Counted from the stretch's first letter, positions 16,149 to 24,808 are shown. The stretch: DNA of 38,810 nucleotides from Streptomyces sp. G44 (GCF_016905445.1 NZ_JAFEXF010000055.1:1-38810); one strand, 5' to 3'. Made by a program: numbers and translations. The notes: generated by a model from the letters alone, not told the origin.

Positions 16149-19100
16149 GCATTTGGGCGCGAGACCCAACGGGTCGGACCAGCTGTGGGGGTTGTGGACG
16201 TAGGCGACGGGGTTCGGCGCGGGAAGCAGTCCGAGAGGGTCGGGACTCGTGTAGCGGGCCGTCTCGGGGTCATAGTGACGGTGGTGGTTGTAATGGAGGC
16301 CGGTTTCCGGGTCGTGGTACTGGCCGGGGAAGCGCAGCGGTGTGTACGCGGTCGCGTCCCGGTTCCACGCCGTGGATCCCCAGAGGGTGGACCGGGTGCG
16401 CCAGGCGATCTCGCCACCGGGGGAGATGAGTTCGGTCGGGGTGCCGACGAGGTCCGTGACGATGGCGAAGAAGCGCTCGTCGACGGTCTCCTGGGGCGCG
16501 TCCGCGGCCCAGGCGCGTTCGGTCTGGCTCACGGGGGCGAGGCCGTCGTGGTCCCAGGTGAGCGTGGTGCGCAGGCCCGCGCCTTCTTGTCCGACGGCCT
16601 GCTCGACGGCCTGCTCGGTGGCCTGCTCAGAGGTCCCGGTGGTCCTGGTGGTCCCGGGGGTCCCGAGGGTCCCGGGGGTCTCGGTGGTCTGTTCGCAGAG
16701 CGTATTGCCGTCCCAGGTGAAGACGGTGCGCTCCAGGACGCTCTCGCCGTCGGCGGCGAGACGGAGCTTCCCGGTGCGCCTGCCCAGCGGGTCATACGTG
16801 TAGCGCCAGCGGCTGCCGTCCGGCGTGGTGACGGCGGTGAGCCGGTCCTCGGCATTCCAGGTGTAACGCCAGACATCGGGCTTGCGGGAGAGCCGCGTCT
16901 TGCGGCGTACGACCACCCGGCCCTGGGCGTCGTGCTCGTAGCGCACGCCGCCTGCCCGCGTCAGCCGCGTGCCCGTGTACTCGCGAGGCCCGGTGGCCTC
17001 CTGGCCGGAGTGCTTCGCGGGCCACGCGGCCTCGGTCTGGTTGCCCGCGGAGTCGTAGGCGTAGCGCTCGCTCCAGTCCGTCGCGTGCACCGCCGTGACG
17101 CGGCCCTGTGCGTCGAGATCGAAGCGCCGGCTGCCCGTGCGGGAGTCCTGTGTGCCGGTGAGGTAGCCGTCGGGGCGGTACGTGTAGGTGCGGTCCGTGA
17201 CGGGGTGGTCTCCGGGAGCCGAGCTCGCCTGTGCGACCAGGCGCCCGACGCTGTCGTAACCGCGGGTGAGGCTGAGCATCCGGTCGATGTGACGGGCGAC
17301 CTCGCGGTCCGCCGCGTCGTGGGCGAAGTCGATGGCGTGGCCCGCCGCCGTCAGCCGCACGGTGCGCCCCGCGGCGTCGTACGCCCAGGTGCTGCGGGCC
17401 CCCGAGGGGGTGACGCGCAGTGTGCGGTTGCCCGCGGGATCGTAGGCGAAGCTCATGGTCCGGCCGTCGACCGTCTCGGCGGTGCGACGGCCCACCGCGT
17501 CGAGCTCCACGCGCAGGCTGCTGTCCGGGCCGTCGGCCCGGACCAGTGACCCGTTCGCCGTGTACGCGTACGTGGTGGTCGTCCCGTCCACGTCCTTGGC
17601 GGTGATCTGCCCCAGGGCGTCCCGCCGGTAGCGGATGCGCCGGCCGAGAGCGTTGGTCCGGGAGGCGAGGCGCCCCGCCGCGTCGTAGGAGTAGTGGGCG
17701 GTGCGCCCGTCGAAGTCGGACTCGGCGAGGAGTCGTCCCGCCTCGTCATAGGTGTAGTCCCAGGTCAGGCCCTGGGGGTTGGTCACTCGCGTGAGGTGGA
17801 GCGAGGCGTCGTACGTGAAGGTGAAACGCTCGCTCCCCGGGCCGGTGCGGGCGCGGAGCCGGTCGAAGTGGGTGTACTCGAACGAGCTCACTTGACCGAT
17901 GGCGTCGGTGTGCCGGACGCAGTTGCCCTCACCGTCGTACGTCCAGCGCTCCTGCGATCCGTCCGGGTCGGTGCGGCAGGTGATCAGACCCTCGACCGAC
18001 CACTCCAGGCGGGTGCGGTGGCCGAGCGGGTCGGCCACTTCGGCGGTCCGGCCGAACGGGTCGTACGTGTAGCGCGTGGTGTTGCCGAGGCCGTCGGTCA
18101 CGGCCAGCGGGAGGCCCGCGGCGTTGTTCGTGCAGGCGGTTGTACGTCCGGTGGCGTCCCGGGCCCCGGTGAGGCTGCCGTCCGTCGCGCGGGTGAAGTG
18201 TGTGGTCGCGTCCGCGGGGTCGGTGACGGCGGTGACGTTGCCCCGCTCGTCGTTGGTGTACTGCCAGGAGGTGCCGTCCGGCAGTTCCAGCACGGCGGGT
18301 ACGTGAAGCGCGTCGTAAGTGATGCGGACGACCGTGCCGTCGGGCCGGGACACCTCGACCGGCTGCTCCAGCTCGTTGGTGGTGAAGGCCGTGGTGTGCC
18401 CGAGCTGGTCGGTCCTGGCGGTGACGTGGCCGTGGGCGTCGTAGGCGGTGGTGACCGTGCCGCCGAGCGGGTCGGTCTCGGCGACGATCAGGCACCGGTC
18501 GTCGATGACGGCGCGGGAGGTGGCGCCCTCGGCCGTGGTGATCTCGGTGACCCGGCAGCCGGGCCACGCGGGGTCGGTGAGGTCGTAGGTGAAGGCGTTG
18601 GACAGGTGACCTGCCATGCCCCGTTGCGCGGTGCACCGGTCCTGCTCGTCGTAGGTGTAGTCGTAGCGGCTGTTGTTGGTGTCTTGCCACGAGGTGAGGC
18701 GCAGCCGGTCGTCGTAGGTGAAGGTGAGGGGCAGGCCGGAGGAGTTGGTGACGGTGGTGAGGTTGCCGTGGGTGTATCCGTACCGCTTGATCACCGTGTC
18801 CGAGCCGTCCTCGGCCGCGCCGGCGAGGCTGAGGGTGGTGACGCGGTCGTTCTCGACGGTCAGTTTCAGGTGGTATCCGCCGCGGTGGCGGATCGCGGTG
18901 GGGATTCCGTCGGCGTCGTGGTCGAAGTCGATGGTGTTGTGGTTGCGGTCGGATATGCGGGTGAGCTGGGCCACGCCGTTGTCGGGGTCGGGCGGGGTGA
19001 AGTGGCGGGTGTGGCCGGTGAGGGGGTCGGTGAGGCGGTAGCCGCCGTCGGCCAGGCGTTCCAGCGGCCGGCGGGGGCCGCCCGCGGCGGGCAGTACGGG

Positions 19101-20408
19101 CGTGGCCGGGCCGGCCGGGTGGGGGTAGGCCAGGAGCATGCCGTCCTCGGTGACGAAGACGATGCCGTCGTCGTCGACTTCGAGGCGCTGGTCGAGGGTG
19201 GAGGTCCAGGTGGGGCCGAACCAGCCGCCGCTGCGGTACCCGGAGACGGCCCGGCGGGTGAAGGTGAGCGGCAGGGTGCCGGGCAGCGTGACGTCGGTCG
19301 CGTCCAGGAACATCTGGCCGGTGGCCACGTCGACGGGGTCGCCGCAGCCCTTGATCTTGCTCTTGACCCGGCTGTAGGCGCCCTTGGCCCCGTCCTTCAG
19401 CGCGGTGCGGGCCGACTTGAAGCCCTTCAGGCCGCCCTTGAGGCCCTTCAGGCCCTTGCCGAGTTTCGCGGCGGTGGTCAGGCCCTTCATGCCCGGGACG
19501 CAGTCCAGGGCCGCGAACGCGACGTCCATCAGGCCTGCTTGGCCTTTTCGGTATTTGTTGAGGGTGTCGGCCAGGACGATGGCTCCGGCGACGATGACGA
19601 TGGCGGCCAGGATCGGGCCGCCGACGATCAGCGCGATGATGCCGACGACGGCGACGACGACCTTGCAGACGGCGATGATGGTGTCCCAGTTGTCGCTGAC
19701 CCAGTCCCCGACCTCCTCCCACCACTTGCGGTTGGGGATGCCCGCGTCGGAGGCCTCGTCGATCTTCCGCTTGGCGGTGCCGGCGGCCTCCTGCCGCATC
19801 TTGCGGGCGTCCTCGGCCATCTTCTTCGCCGCTTCCAGCGCGCTCTTGGCGGCGTCGACGTCACCCTGGGCGGACTTCTGGGCCTTCTCGGCGGAGGCGG
19901 CGTCGCGGGTGGCGGCACGGACCTTGTCCGGGTCGGGCCTGGGTATGTCCTTGCTCTTGGAGCCGCCCTCGTCCTTGTACTTGTCGGCCTCCTTGCCCGC
20001 CTTGTCCACCCAGGAATCAGCCGAGGAGAGGCGGGTCCTGGCGGAGGCGAGGTCGGCCTGCGCCTCGCGGCCCTTCACCAGCGCCTTGTCCGCCAGGGCC
20101 TGGGCGCGCTCCAGCTCCGGCCAGTACGCGGCAAGGGCGTCACCGGCCATGCCGTAGGACTTCTTGAGCTTCGTCAGCTTCTCCGGGGCCTTCTCGAACT
20201 TCTCCGTGAAAGCGTCGGCGGTCTTGCCCGCCCACCGCAGGATCGCGTCCTCGCCCGCCATTCCCTTGATGTCCCGCAACACCTTGCCGACATCGTCGGA
20301 GAAGTCATGCAGGTCCTTGGCCAGCTTGCGCACCCGGTCGGGATCTCCCGGCGTCGGATCCTTCTCCAGATCCAGGACATGCCAGTCCTTCGGCCGATGG
20401 CCCCCCAT
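15789..20408 (-). CDS. RHS polymorphic toxin, type VII-like N-terminus, guanyl RNase C-terminus
   Basis: 1539 residues. Residues 1-110 form a helical export-type module with the PGDPD motif (20-24) and RAQ-x2-ADKAL (101-110). 110-225 is coiled coil, 243-282 a hydrophobic hairpin, 300-350 a Gly/Lys-rich segment. From about 356 (CGDPVDVATGQMF) the DUF6531/RHS shell begins, with dozens of YD repeats (YxYDxxGR), closing at PDPLGLLPAPNPVAYVHNP. The last 119 residues (1421-1539) are the toxin. ATDMLNKV, NNKSALPG, YKEWDVN, RGPERLL and YYTPDHYGTF align in order with RNase Sa; Glu1484, Arg1506, Arg1510 and His1527 match its Glu54, Arg65, Arg69 and His85. The shell likely cages the toxin until delivery. 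A GGGGGA site precedes the ATG. Confidence 0.92.
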   Translation of the reverse strand: MGGHRPKDWHVLDLEKDPTPGDPDRVRKLAKDLHDFSDDVGKVLRDIKGMAGEDAILRWAGKTADAFTEKFEKAPEKLTKLKKSYGMAGDALAAYWPELERAQALADKALVKGREAQADLASARTRLSSADSWVDKAGKEADKYKDEGGSKSKDIPRPDPDKVRAATRDAASAEKAQKSAQGDVDAAKSALEAAKKMAEDARKMRQEAAGTAKRKIDEASDAGIPNRKWWEEVGDWVSDNWDTIIAVCKVVVAVVGIIALIVGGPILAAIVIVAGAIVLADTLNKYRKGQAGLMDVAFAALDCVPGMKGLTTAAKLGKGLKGLKGGLKGFKSARTALKDGAKGAYSRVKSKIKGCGDPVDVATGQMFLDATDVTLPGTLPLTFTRRAVSGYRSGGWFGPTWTSTLDQRLEVDDDGIVFVTEDGMLLAYPHPAGPATPVLPAAGGPRRPLERLADGGYRLTDPLTGHTRHFTPPDPDNGVAQLTRISDRNHNTIDFDHDADGIPTAIRHRGGYHLKLTVENDRVTTLSLAGAAEDGSDTVIKRYGYTHGNLTTVTNSSGLPLTFTYDDRLRLTSWQDTNNSRYDYTYDEQDRCTAQRGMAGHLSNAFTYDLTDPAWPGCRVTEITTAEGATSRAVIDDRCLIVAETDPLGGTVTTAYDAHGHVTARTDQLGHTTAFTTNELEQPVEVSRPDGTVVRITYDALHVPAVLELPDGTSWQYTNDERGNVTAVTDPADATTHFTRATDGSLTGARDATGRTTACTNNAAGLPLAVTDGLGNTTRYTYDPFGRTAEVADPLGHRTRLEWSVEGLITCRTDPDGSQERWTYDGEGNCVRHTDAIGQVSSFEYTHFDRLRARTGPGSERFTFTYDASLHLTRVTNPQGLTWDYTYDEAGRLLAESDFDGRTAHYSYDAAGRLASRTNALGRRIRYRRDALGQITAKDVDGTTTTYAYTANGSLVRADGPDSSLRVELDAVGRRTAETVDGRTMSFAYDPAGNRTLRVTPSGARSTWAYDAAGRTVRLTAAGHAIDFAHDAADREVARHIDRMLSLTRGYDSVGRLVAQASSAPGDHPVTDRTYTYRPDGYLTGTQDSRTGSRRFDLDAQGRVTAVHATDWSERYAYDSAGNQTEAAWPAKHSGQEATGPREYTGTRLTRAGGVRYEHDAQGRVVVRRKTRLSRKPDVWRYTWNAEDRLTAVTTPDGSRWRYTYDPLGRRTGKLRLAADGESVLERTVFTWDGNTLCEQTTETPGTLGTPGTTRTTGTSEQATEQAVEQAVGQEGAGLRTTLTWDHDGLAPVSQTERAWAADAPQETVDERFFAIVTDLVGTPTELISPGGEIAWRTRSTLWGSTAWNRDATAYTPLRFPGQYHDPETGLHYNHHRHYDPETARYTSPDPLGLLPAPNPVAYVHNPHSWSDPLGLAPKCHQHGGDTGSPDGAGLLPGPAPRHATDMLNKVNARPGGIGKIDGYHGNANWGNNKSALPGGKYKEWDVNAKTDLPQCSAPGCGKEIRGPERLLTPKDGPGPAYYTPDHYGTFYYVGEYTG
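16593..16691. repeat. Two abutting tandem arrays inside the RHS gene
   Basis: Three 12-bp units (gacggcctgctc and variants, 16593-16628) are followed by about 6.7 units of 9 bp (ggtcccggt and variants, 16632-16691). On the coding strand they give Thr/Pro/Gly units and then Glu/Gln/Ala/Val units, in a loop between YD repeats. Both periods are multiples of three. Confidence 0.7.
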
Positions 20409-20512
20409 ACGTCATCCCCCGTTACACCTGCGGCTACCGCAGCCACCGTACAGAGGTACGAAGCTACTAGCCGAGATGGCGGTGGCGGAAGGCGCCTCGG
20501 GGGTGGCCGCCC

Positions 20513-21154
20513 CTACTCCACGAAGCGGAAAGTAGAGGTCACCGCGTCGAAGATGTCGAAGAACGAGTCCGCGAGGCCGAGGAGCTGGCTGCTGCCGGAG
20601 ACCAGCGCGACCTTTCCCTCCTGGCCCGGCACCGGGATGAACGTCTGCATCAGGACGACGCGGAGCGTGCGGTCGTCGCCCTCTACGGAGATGTCCTCGA
20701 TGCCGTACGTCCGTGCCGCGAGGCCGACGCCCGGGATGTCGACCGTCGTGACCTTCCGCCACGCGTCGCCCTCCCGCTTGGCCTCGCGTGCGCCGAGCTG
20801 GGCGACGATGCGCTCCGGGTCGGTCGGCAGGATGTCGCCGCCGGGCGTGCGGGCGCCGACCAGGGAGACCGTGACCGAGCCGGTGACCGGCGTATCGCCG
20901 CCGAAGCTCTCCGCCATGCAGCCGCAGTACAGCGCGCCGGACTGCCAGGCGTCCTTCGCGGCCTTGCGCAGGAACGCCTCGAACGTCTCGCGGTGCGGGG
21001 CCAGCTCGGGACGCGCACGCACCCGGTCGTTGATCATCTGGCGGATCGCGGCGTCGCGCGACTCGGGGCGTACGTCGAACTCCCACCACGTCTCCGGCAC
21101 CTTGATGCTGAATCCGCCGCGCGCGATGGTCTGCGGTGCTGTGTAGCGGGCCAT
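20513..21154 (-). CDS. Small beta-type protein beside RHS toxin, possible adaptor
   Basis: A 213-residue soluble protein with no signal peptide or membrane helix. It opens FSIKVPETWWEFDV, continues with an Arg-rich helix and FLRKAAKDAWQSGALYC, and ends FFDIFDAVTSTFRFV. By eye it matches the protein at 27901-28452 (VPRDWFRVD, then LRNTAEGGVARGAL) and more weakly that at 27182-27904. The layout (short beta entry, helix, long sheet, terminal helix-strand) recalls the Mog1/PsbP/DUF1795 fold, a fold that includes EagR chaperones of RHS toxins in type VI systems. It precedes the RHS gene by 104 bp on the same strand. A chaperone or loading role is inference, and sequence identity to DUF1795 is not established. 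Confidence 0.6.
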   Translation of the reverse strand: MARYTAPQTIARGGFSIKVPETWWEFDVRPESRDAAIRQMINDRVRARPELAPHRETFEAFLRKAAKDAWQSGALYCGCMAESFGGDTPVTGSVTVSLVGARTPGGDILPTDPERIVAQLGAREAKREGDAWRKVTTVDIPGVGLAARTYGIEDISVEGDDRTLRVVLMQTFIPVPGQEGKVALVSGSSQLLGLADSFFDIFDAVTSTFRFVE

Positions 21155-21250
21155 GGCCGTTCTCGTCCCCTTCGTCGGCGTGCGCCGGTCCCGGTGCTCA
21201 CCGGTCCCGGCCAGCCTACGAGGCGCCGCGCGCCGCCGGAGCGCCGCCCG

Positions 21251-21832
21251 CTACTCCCCCGTGACGCCGTCGATCCGCTCCCTCAGCAGATCGGCGTGGC
21301 CGTTGTGGCGTGCGTACTCCTCGATCATGTGGGTGAGGACATAGCGGAGCGAGTACGTGTCGCCGCGGAAGTCGACGGCGGCGTCGAGGGAGTCCAGGGC
21401 GTCCACGACGGCGCGGGAGCGGGCGCACTCGGCGTGCCAGGCCTCGAAGGCGTCGTCCGGGTCGGCGTCCGCCACGTCGAAGTCGGCGCGCTCACCGGGC
21501 ACCCGCCCCGACCGATTGGCCTGCCGGGCCTCGCCGTTCAGCACGTTCCTGAACCAGCTCCGCTCGACCTCGGCGAGGTGCCGGACCAGGCCGAGCAACG
21601 ACATGTCCGAGGGCGGCACGGCCCGTTCCTTGAGCTGCTCGGCGGTCAGCCCGGCGCACTTCATCGCGAGGGTCTCGCGCTGGTACTGGAGAAAGGCGGT
21701 AAGCGACGCGCGTTCGCCGACCGCGGCACGCGGGGGTTCTGTGCGGCGGGGCGGGCGGGGTGTGCGGGGCGTGGGTGACGCCTGGGGCGTGGGCGACGCC
21801 TGGGGCGTGGTGGCGGGGGTGTGGTCGGGCAT
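21251..21832 (-). CDS. DinB-like (DUF664) protein
   Basis: A 193-residue protein. After a Pro/Thr/Ala-rich N-terminus (ASPTPQ repeats, residues 9-30) comes a DinB four-helix domain: SLTAFLQYQRETLAMKCAGL, SLLGLVRHLAEVERSWF and LRYVLTHMIEEYARHNGHAD. The three metal-binding His positions of the family can be placed at RHL, THM and RHNGH. Such proteins are often mycothiol-dependent transferases in actinobacteria, but the substrate is unknown. The ATG at 21832 has no good Shine-Dalgarno and sits in a TGACGTCA palindrome; the true start may lie after the low-complexity stretch. No functional link to its neighbours is visible. Confidence 0.8.
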   Translation of the reverse strand: MPDHTPATTPQASPTPQASPTPRTPRPPRRTEPPRAAVGERASLTAFLQYQRETLAMKCAGLTAEQLKERAVPPSDMSLLGLVRHLAEVERSWFRNVLNGEARQANRSGRVPGERADFDVADADPDDAFEAWHAECARSRAVVDALDSLDAAVDFRGDTYSLRYVLTHMIEEYARHNGHADLLRERIDGVTGE

Positions 21833-21915
21833 GACGTCATCATGCCGAGGCCTTGGGTGGGCGTGCACGCGCATGAGGTGGGCGAGGGTGCGGCCGGGGG
21901 CCGCGAGGGGCCGGG

Positions 21916-21991
21916 ACACGGGGGCGCGGGCGCGGGCGCGGGGGCACGGGGGCACGCGGGCGCGGGGGCACGCGGGCGCGGGGGCGCGGGG
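21916..21991 (+). repeat. G-rich tandem repeat, quadruplex candidate
   Basis: Runs of three to five G separated by 1-4 nt repeat through this stretch, with a 16-bp unit (gcacgcgggcgcgggg) present twice in tandem at 21952-21967 and 21968-21983. Many sets of four G-tracts with short loops make it a G-quadruplex candidate on the plus strand. Replication slippage is another source of such DNA. Confidence 0.55.
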
Positions 21992-22053
21992 CGACATCAT
22001 GGCCGCCGACCCGGAGCGGCCGGGATCTTCCTCCGTACCGCCCGTTCGAACAG

Positions 22054-22059
22054 TAGGGT
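22054..22059 (+). promoter_or_regulatory. Candidate -10 box of lipoprotein gene
   Basis: TAGGGT matches the Streptomyces TAGRRT -10 consensus, 91 bp before the ATG at 22150. No convincing -35 box lies 16-18 nt upstream, so an activator or another sigma factor may be needed. Confidence 0.3.
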
Positions 22060-22149
22060 GCCGCGGACACATCAACCTCACCCGTCCCGCAGTCACCCCT
22101 GCCCGCCCGTACTGACCGGAGCAGGCAGGGCCCAGAGACAGGAGCCCTC

Positions 22150-22905
22150 ATGAAGCGGACCCGCACCGTTCTGGCCGCGCCCACGCTCGTCCTCGCCACC
22201 GCGCTGGCCCTGAGCGCCTGCGGAGGCTCCGGGAGCGACGCAGGCCCTGGCTCCGAATCCGCCGACGACGGCAAGGACAGGCCCAAGGCGTCCGCCGCAC
22301 CGGAGAAGACGGCGGACGCGGCCGCCGACCTCGACCGCGTCGTCCTCTCCAAGACCGAGGTCAAGGGGTTCACGGTCAGGAAGCCCACCACGAAGTACGT
22401 GTTCGCCACGGCCCAGGACCAGGTCAAGCTCGACAAGCCCGTCTGCGCCCCGATCTCCTACGCGACGAACCAGCTCCCCCTCGGCAGCCCGAATGCCCAC
22501 CTCACCCGTGTCGCCGCGGGAGGGGAGGGACCCGGCGCCTTCACGTACGTCACGCTGGCCACGTACGCGGGCGGCGAGGCGAAAGCCGCGCTGGCCGGGC
22601 TCTCCAAGGCGGTCGGCTCCTGCGGCGACGGCTTCACGGCCACGTCGGGCAAGACCGCCTCCCCGCACTCCTCCGTCACCGCCGAGCCCGCTCCGTCCCC
22701 GAAGGGCGCCGACGAATCCGTGGCCTTCCGGACCACGATCAAGCATCAGGGCGTCACCCACACCTTGCGCGCGCAGACGGTCCGCTACGGCGACACGGTC
22801 GCGGTGTACTACGCCGTGGACGCGATGGCGTTCACCCAGGCCCGGTCCGGTGACGCGAAGCTCGCGGCGGCGGTGATGGACGCGCAGAACGCGAAGCTGT
22901 CGTAG
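22150..22905 (+). CDS. Putative lipoprotein of unknown function
   Basis: 251 residues. The lipoprotein signal peptide has a lipobox LSAC with lipidation at Cys24, followed by a Gly/Ser/Asp linker to about residue 55. The body (LDRVVLSKTEVKGFTVRKPT) contains two cysteines (Cys at VCAPI and SCGDGF), probably disulfide-bonded, and reads like the sensor-type lipoproteins common in Streptomyces. It would sit on the outer face of the membrane. A CAGGAG-like site precedes the ATG. Function is not recognised. Confidence 0.82.
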   Translation: MKRTRTVLAAPTLVLATALALSACGGSGSDAGPGSESADDGKDRPKASAAPEKTADAAADLDRVVLSKTEVKGFTVRKPTTKYVFATAQDQVKLDKPVCAPISYATNQLPLGSPNAHLTRVAAGGEGPGAFTYVTLATYAGGEAKAALAGLSKAVGSCGDGFTATSGKTASPHSSVTAEPAPSPKGADESVAFRTTIKHQGVTHTLRAQTVRYGDTVAVYYAVDAMAFTQARSGDAKLAAAVMDAQNAKLS

Positions 22906-23026
22906 ACGGCCGGACCGAGCCGGTCACCGCGTCCCGGTCTCGCGTCACGACACGGTGACAGTCCGCTGGAATCGGGCGGCTTGCCCCGCTATCGAACCTG
23001 GCGGAGGCAACATCCCCGTGGATAAC

Positions 23027-23068
23027 GTCGGCTCCCAGGAGATACCCCTCGTCCCACCGGGAGCCGAC
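23027..23068 (+). promoter_or_regulatory. Hairpin covering the ribosome site of the next gene
   Basis: GTCGGCTCCC (23027-23036) and GGGAGCCGAC (23059-23068) are perfect 10-bp complements with a 22-nt loop. The only Shine-Dalgarno at correct spacing from the GTG at 23070, GGGAG at 23059-23063, lies inside the right arm and would be masked by CTCCC of the left arm. Control of translation by RNA structure is a reasonable inference. Confidence 0.5.
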
Positions 23069-23069
23069 C

Positions 23070-23741
23070 GTGAACCGCCGCACCACGTCTGCCGCCCTCG
23101 CGCTCGCCGCGACCGCAGCCCTGCTTCTGTCGGCCTGCGGCAGCGGAGGTGACGACGGCTCCAAGGACACCGACAAGATCGCGGGAGCCGATCAGGGCGC
23201 GGGCGGGCCGAAGAAGTCGGCACAGCCGGCCGGACCGGCGGACAACACCCCGGACGGCGTGGACCTCTCCCTGCCCGAGGACATGAAGCTGGTCTTCGAC
23301 TGGGGCAAGCCCGCGGACAAGGACGAGGCGGCGGCGATGGACGATGCCCGGCATTTCGTGCGGTCCATCTACCGCGGAGTCGCCCAGCAGAGTGTCCGCG
23401 ACCCGGCCGTCACCGCCTACGCGACGGACAAGGGACTCGACTACGCCCGTACTCAGATCCAGAGCCGTGTCGACGCCGGACTGACCTCCACCGGCACTCG
23501 CCGCCACTACCAGGAGAAGACGCGGAAGTCCCCGAACGGCAACGCGGTCGAGGTCTCCTTCTGCGTGGACTCCAGCAAGTTCTACTCGAAGGAAGTCAAG
23601 TCGGAGAAGGTCCGCAAGGGTGCTCCTGGCCCGGCTTCGTATGACTTCTTCAAGATCGTGATGACCAAGTTCCCGGGGAAGGACGACCTGTGGCGCGCAT
23701 CGCTGGTCTTCGTGACGGAGAAGGCGGAACAGTGCGGGTGA
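23070..23741 (+). CDS. Putative lipoprotein of unknown function
   Basis: 223 residues with a GTG start. The signal peptide ends in lipobox LSAC, lipidated at Cys23, followed by a long Gly/Asp/Lys/Pro linker. The folded part (about 75-223) begins VDLSLPEDMKLVFDWGKP and includes ARHFVRSIYRGVAQQS and a final FVTEKAEQC; this pattern (a lipoprotein with an NTF2-like helical start) is common in Streptomyces. Its stop overlaps or closely abuts the start of the secreted protein gene that follows, so the two are co-translated. The ribosome site may be hidden in a hairpin. Confidence 0.82.
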   Translation: MNRRTTSAALALAATAALLLSACGSGGDDGSKDTDKIAGADQGAGGPKKSAQPAGPADNTPDGVDLSLPEDMKLVFDWGKPADKDEAAAMDDARHFVRSIYRGVAQQSVRDPAVTAYATDKGLDYARTQIQSRVDAGLTSTGTRRHYQEKTRKSPNGNAVEVSFCVDSSKFYSKEVKSEKVRKGAPGPASYDFFKIVMTKFPGKDDLWRASLVFVTEKAEQCG

Positions 23742-24808
23742 AGCGCCGGCTCGCGGGTGTCTTCCTCTCGCTGGCGGTCCCCGTCGCCGCCCTCACGAGC
23801 GGAGTCGCCCACGCCGACGAGGACATCAGGAACGGGCAGGGCTCGGCGGAGACCGACGCCGGCAAGGACGCCCGGAACGGCATCTACGCCGCCGCCGAGA
23901 TCCGCTACACCGGCGCCGTCGCCAAGGGAGGCGGCAAGGGGAACGTCGTCTCCTCCGACATCACCTGGAACCCGCCCCCCTGCTGGTACGCCCCCTATCT
24001 CGGCGCCAAGGACTTCAAGAAAGAGATGTCCAAGGAGCTGAAGGACGCCATGGGTGCCCCCGGCATGGGCGGCCACGCGGGCCAGGCACTCTCCCAGCTG
24101 CAGCGCCACTACGAGGACGACTACGGCTGGACCGACACCCCCGGCTACCGGGACTACAACGTCGAGAAGGACGGCAAGGGGATGTTCTGGGCCGCCGTCG
24201 AGAACCCGGACGAGCCGGACGTCCTGAAGCGCTCCTCGTGCAGCGACATCCCCTTCTGGGTCGACAACGGCGAGGCCCCGCCACCGCAGTACGAGGAAGC
24301 CATCAAGCCGGAGATGCTCGCGGCTCTCGCCTACCAGCGCATGCAACTGCCCGAGACCAAGGTCTCCCTCGCCCCCGACGGCACCACGAAGGTGAACCTG
24401 CCCACGTGGGCCTGGCTGAACAAGGCGGTCTTCGACGACGTCAAGGCCACGGCGACCGTCGATGTCCCCGGTTTCCACATCGAGGCGACGACGACCGCCG
24501 CGCCGAAGTCCCTGACGCTCGATCCGGGTACCGACGACGCCACCATGATCCCCGCCGGCGGCGAATGCCCGATCGTGGACGGCAAGATCGGTGAACCGTA
24601 CGCAAAGGGCGAGTCCGACGAAACGCCGCCCTGCGGCATCGTCTACAACCGCTCGTCCGAGGGCGCCACCTTCCCCCTCAGGGCCGCCCTGACGTGGGAG
24701 ATCAGCTGGACAGGCACGGGCCAGGCGGATCCGGTGGGCATGCCCGACGGCACGATCGAGGTCGTCCAGGACATCGCGGTCGAGGAAGTGCAGTCCGTCA
24801 ACCGGTGA
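23732..24808 (+). CDS. Secreted protein of unknown function
   Basis: 358 residues from GTG 23732, which has GGAGAAGG 6 nt upstream; GTG 23738 is an alternative. The signal peptide (RVKRRLAGVFLSLAVPVAAL) is cleaved after VAHA, about residue 28. The mature protein has many aromatic residues and about six cysteines (PPCWYAP, RSSCSDIPFW, GGECPI, PPCGIVY), suggesting disulfides and an extracellular place. It overlaps the lipoprotein gene upstream, so a complex is possible. It directly precedes the type VII-like operon, but no sequence feature ties it to secretion. I do not recognise a family with known function. Confidence 0.78.
   Translation: MRVKRRLAGVFLSLAVPVAALTSGVAHADEDIRNGQGSAETDAGKDARNGIYAAAEIRYTGAVAKGGGKGNVVSSDITWNPPPCWYAPYLGAKDFKKEMSKELKDAMGAPGMGGHAGQALSQLQRHYEDDYGWTDTPGYRDYNVEKDGKGMFWAAVENPDEPDVLKRSSCSDIPFWVDNGEAPPPQYEEAIKPEMLAALAYQRMQLPETKVSLAPDGTTKVNLPTWAWLNKAVFDDVKATATVDVPGFHIEATTTAAPKSLTLDPGTDDATMIPAGGECPIVDGKIGEPYAKGESDETPPCGIVYNRSSEGATFPLRAALTWEISWTGTGQADPVGMPDGTIEVVQDIAVEEVQSVNR

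Larger units (their letters stand above)
21833..22149. other. Divergent intergenic region, G-rich repeats and promoter
   Basis: 317 bp between the DinB-like gene (-) and the lipoprotein gene (+). It contains G-rich tandem repeats at 21916-21991 and a TAGGGT -10 candidate at 22054-22059. No further gene is supported. Confidence 0.6.

Noticed and set aside
16300..19350. Regular spacing of similar motifs resembling a repeat array or CRISPR
   Set aside because: These are the YD repeats of the RHS protein, similar at protein level but with no constant DNA repeat or spacer structure.
17694..21146. A 1150-codon plus-strand frame opposite the RHS toxin and the adaptor-like gene
   Set aside because: It crosses two real genes and their intergenic gap and is Val/Gly-rich low complexity.
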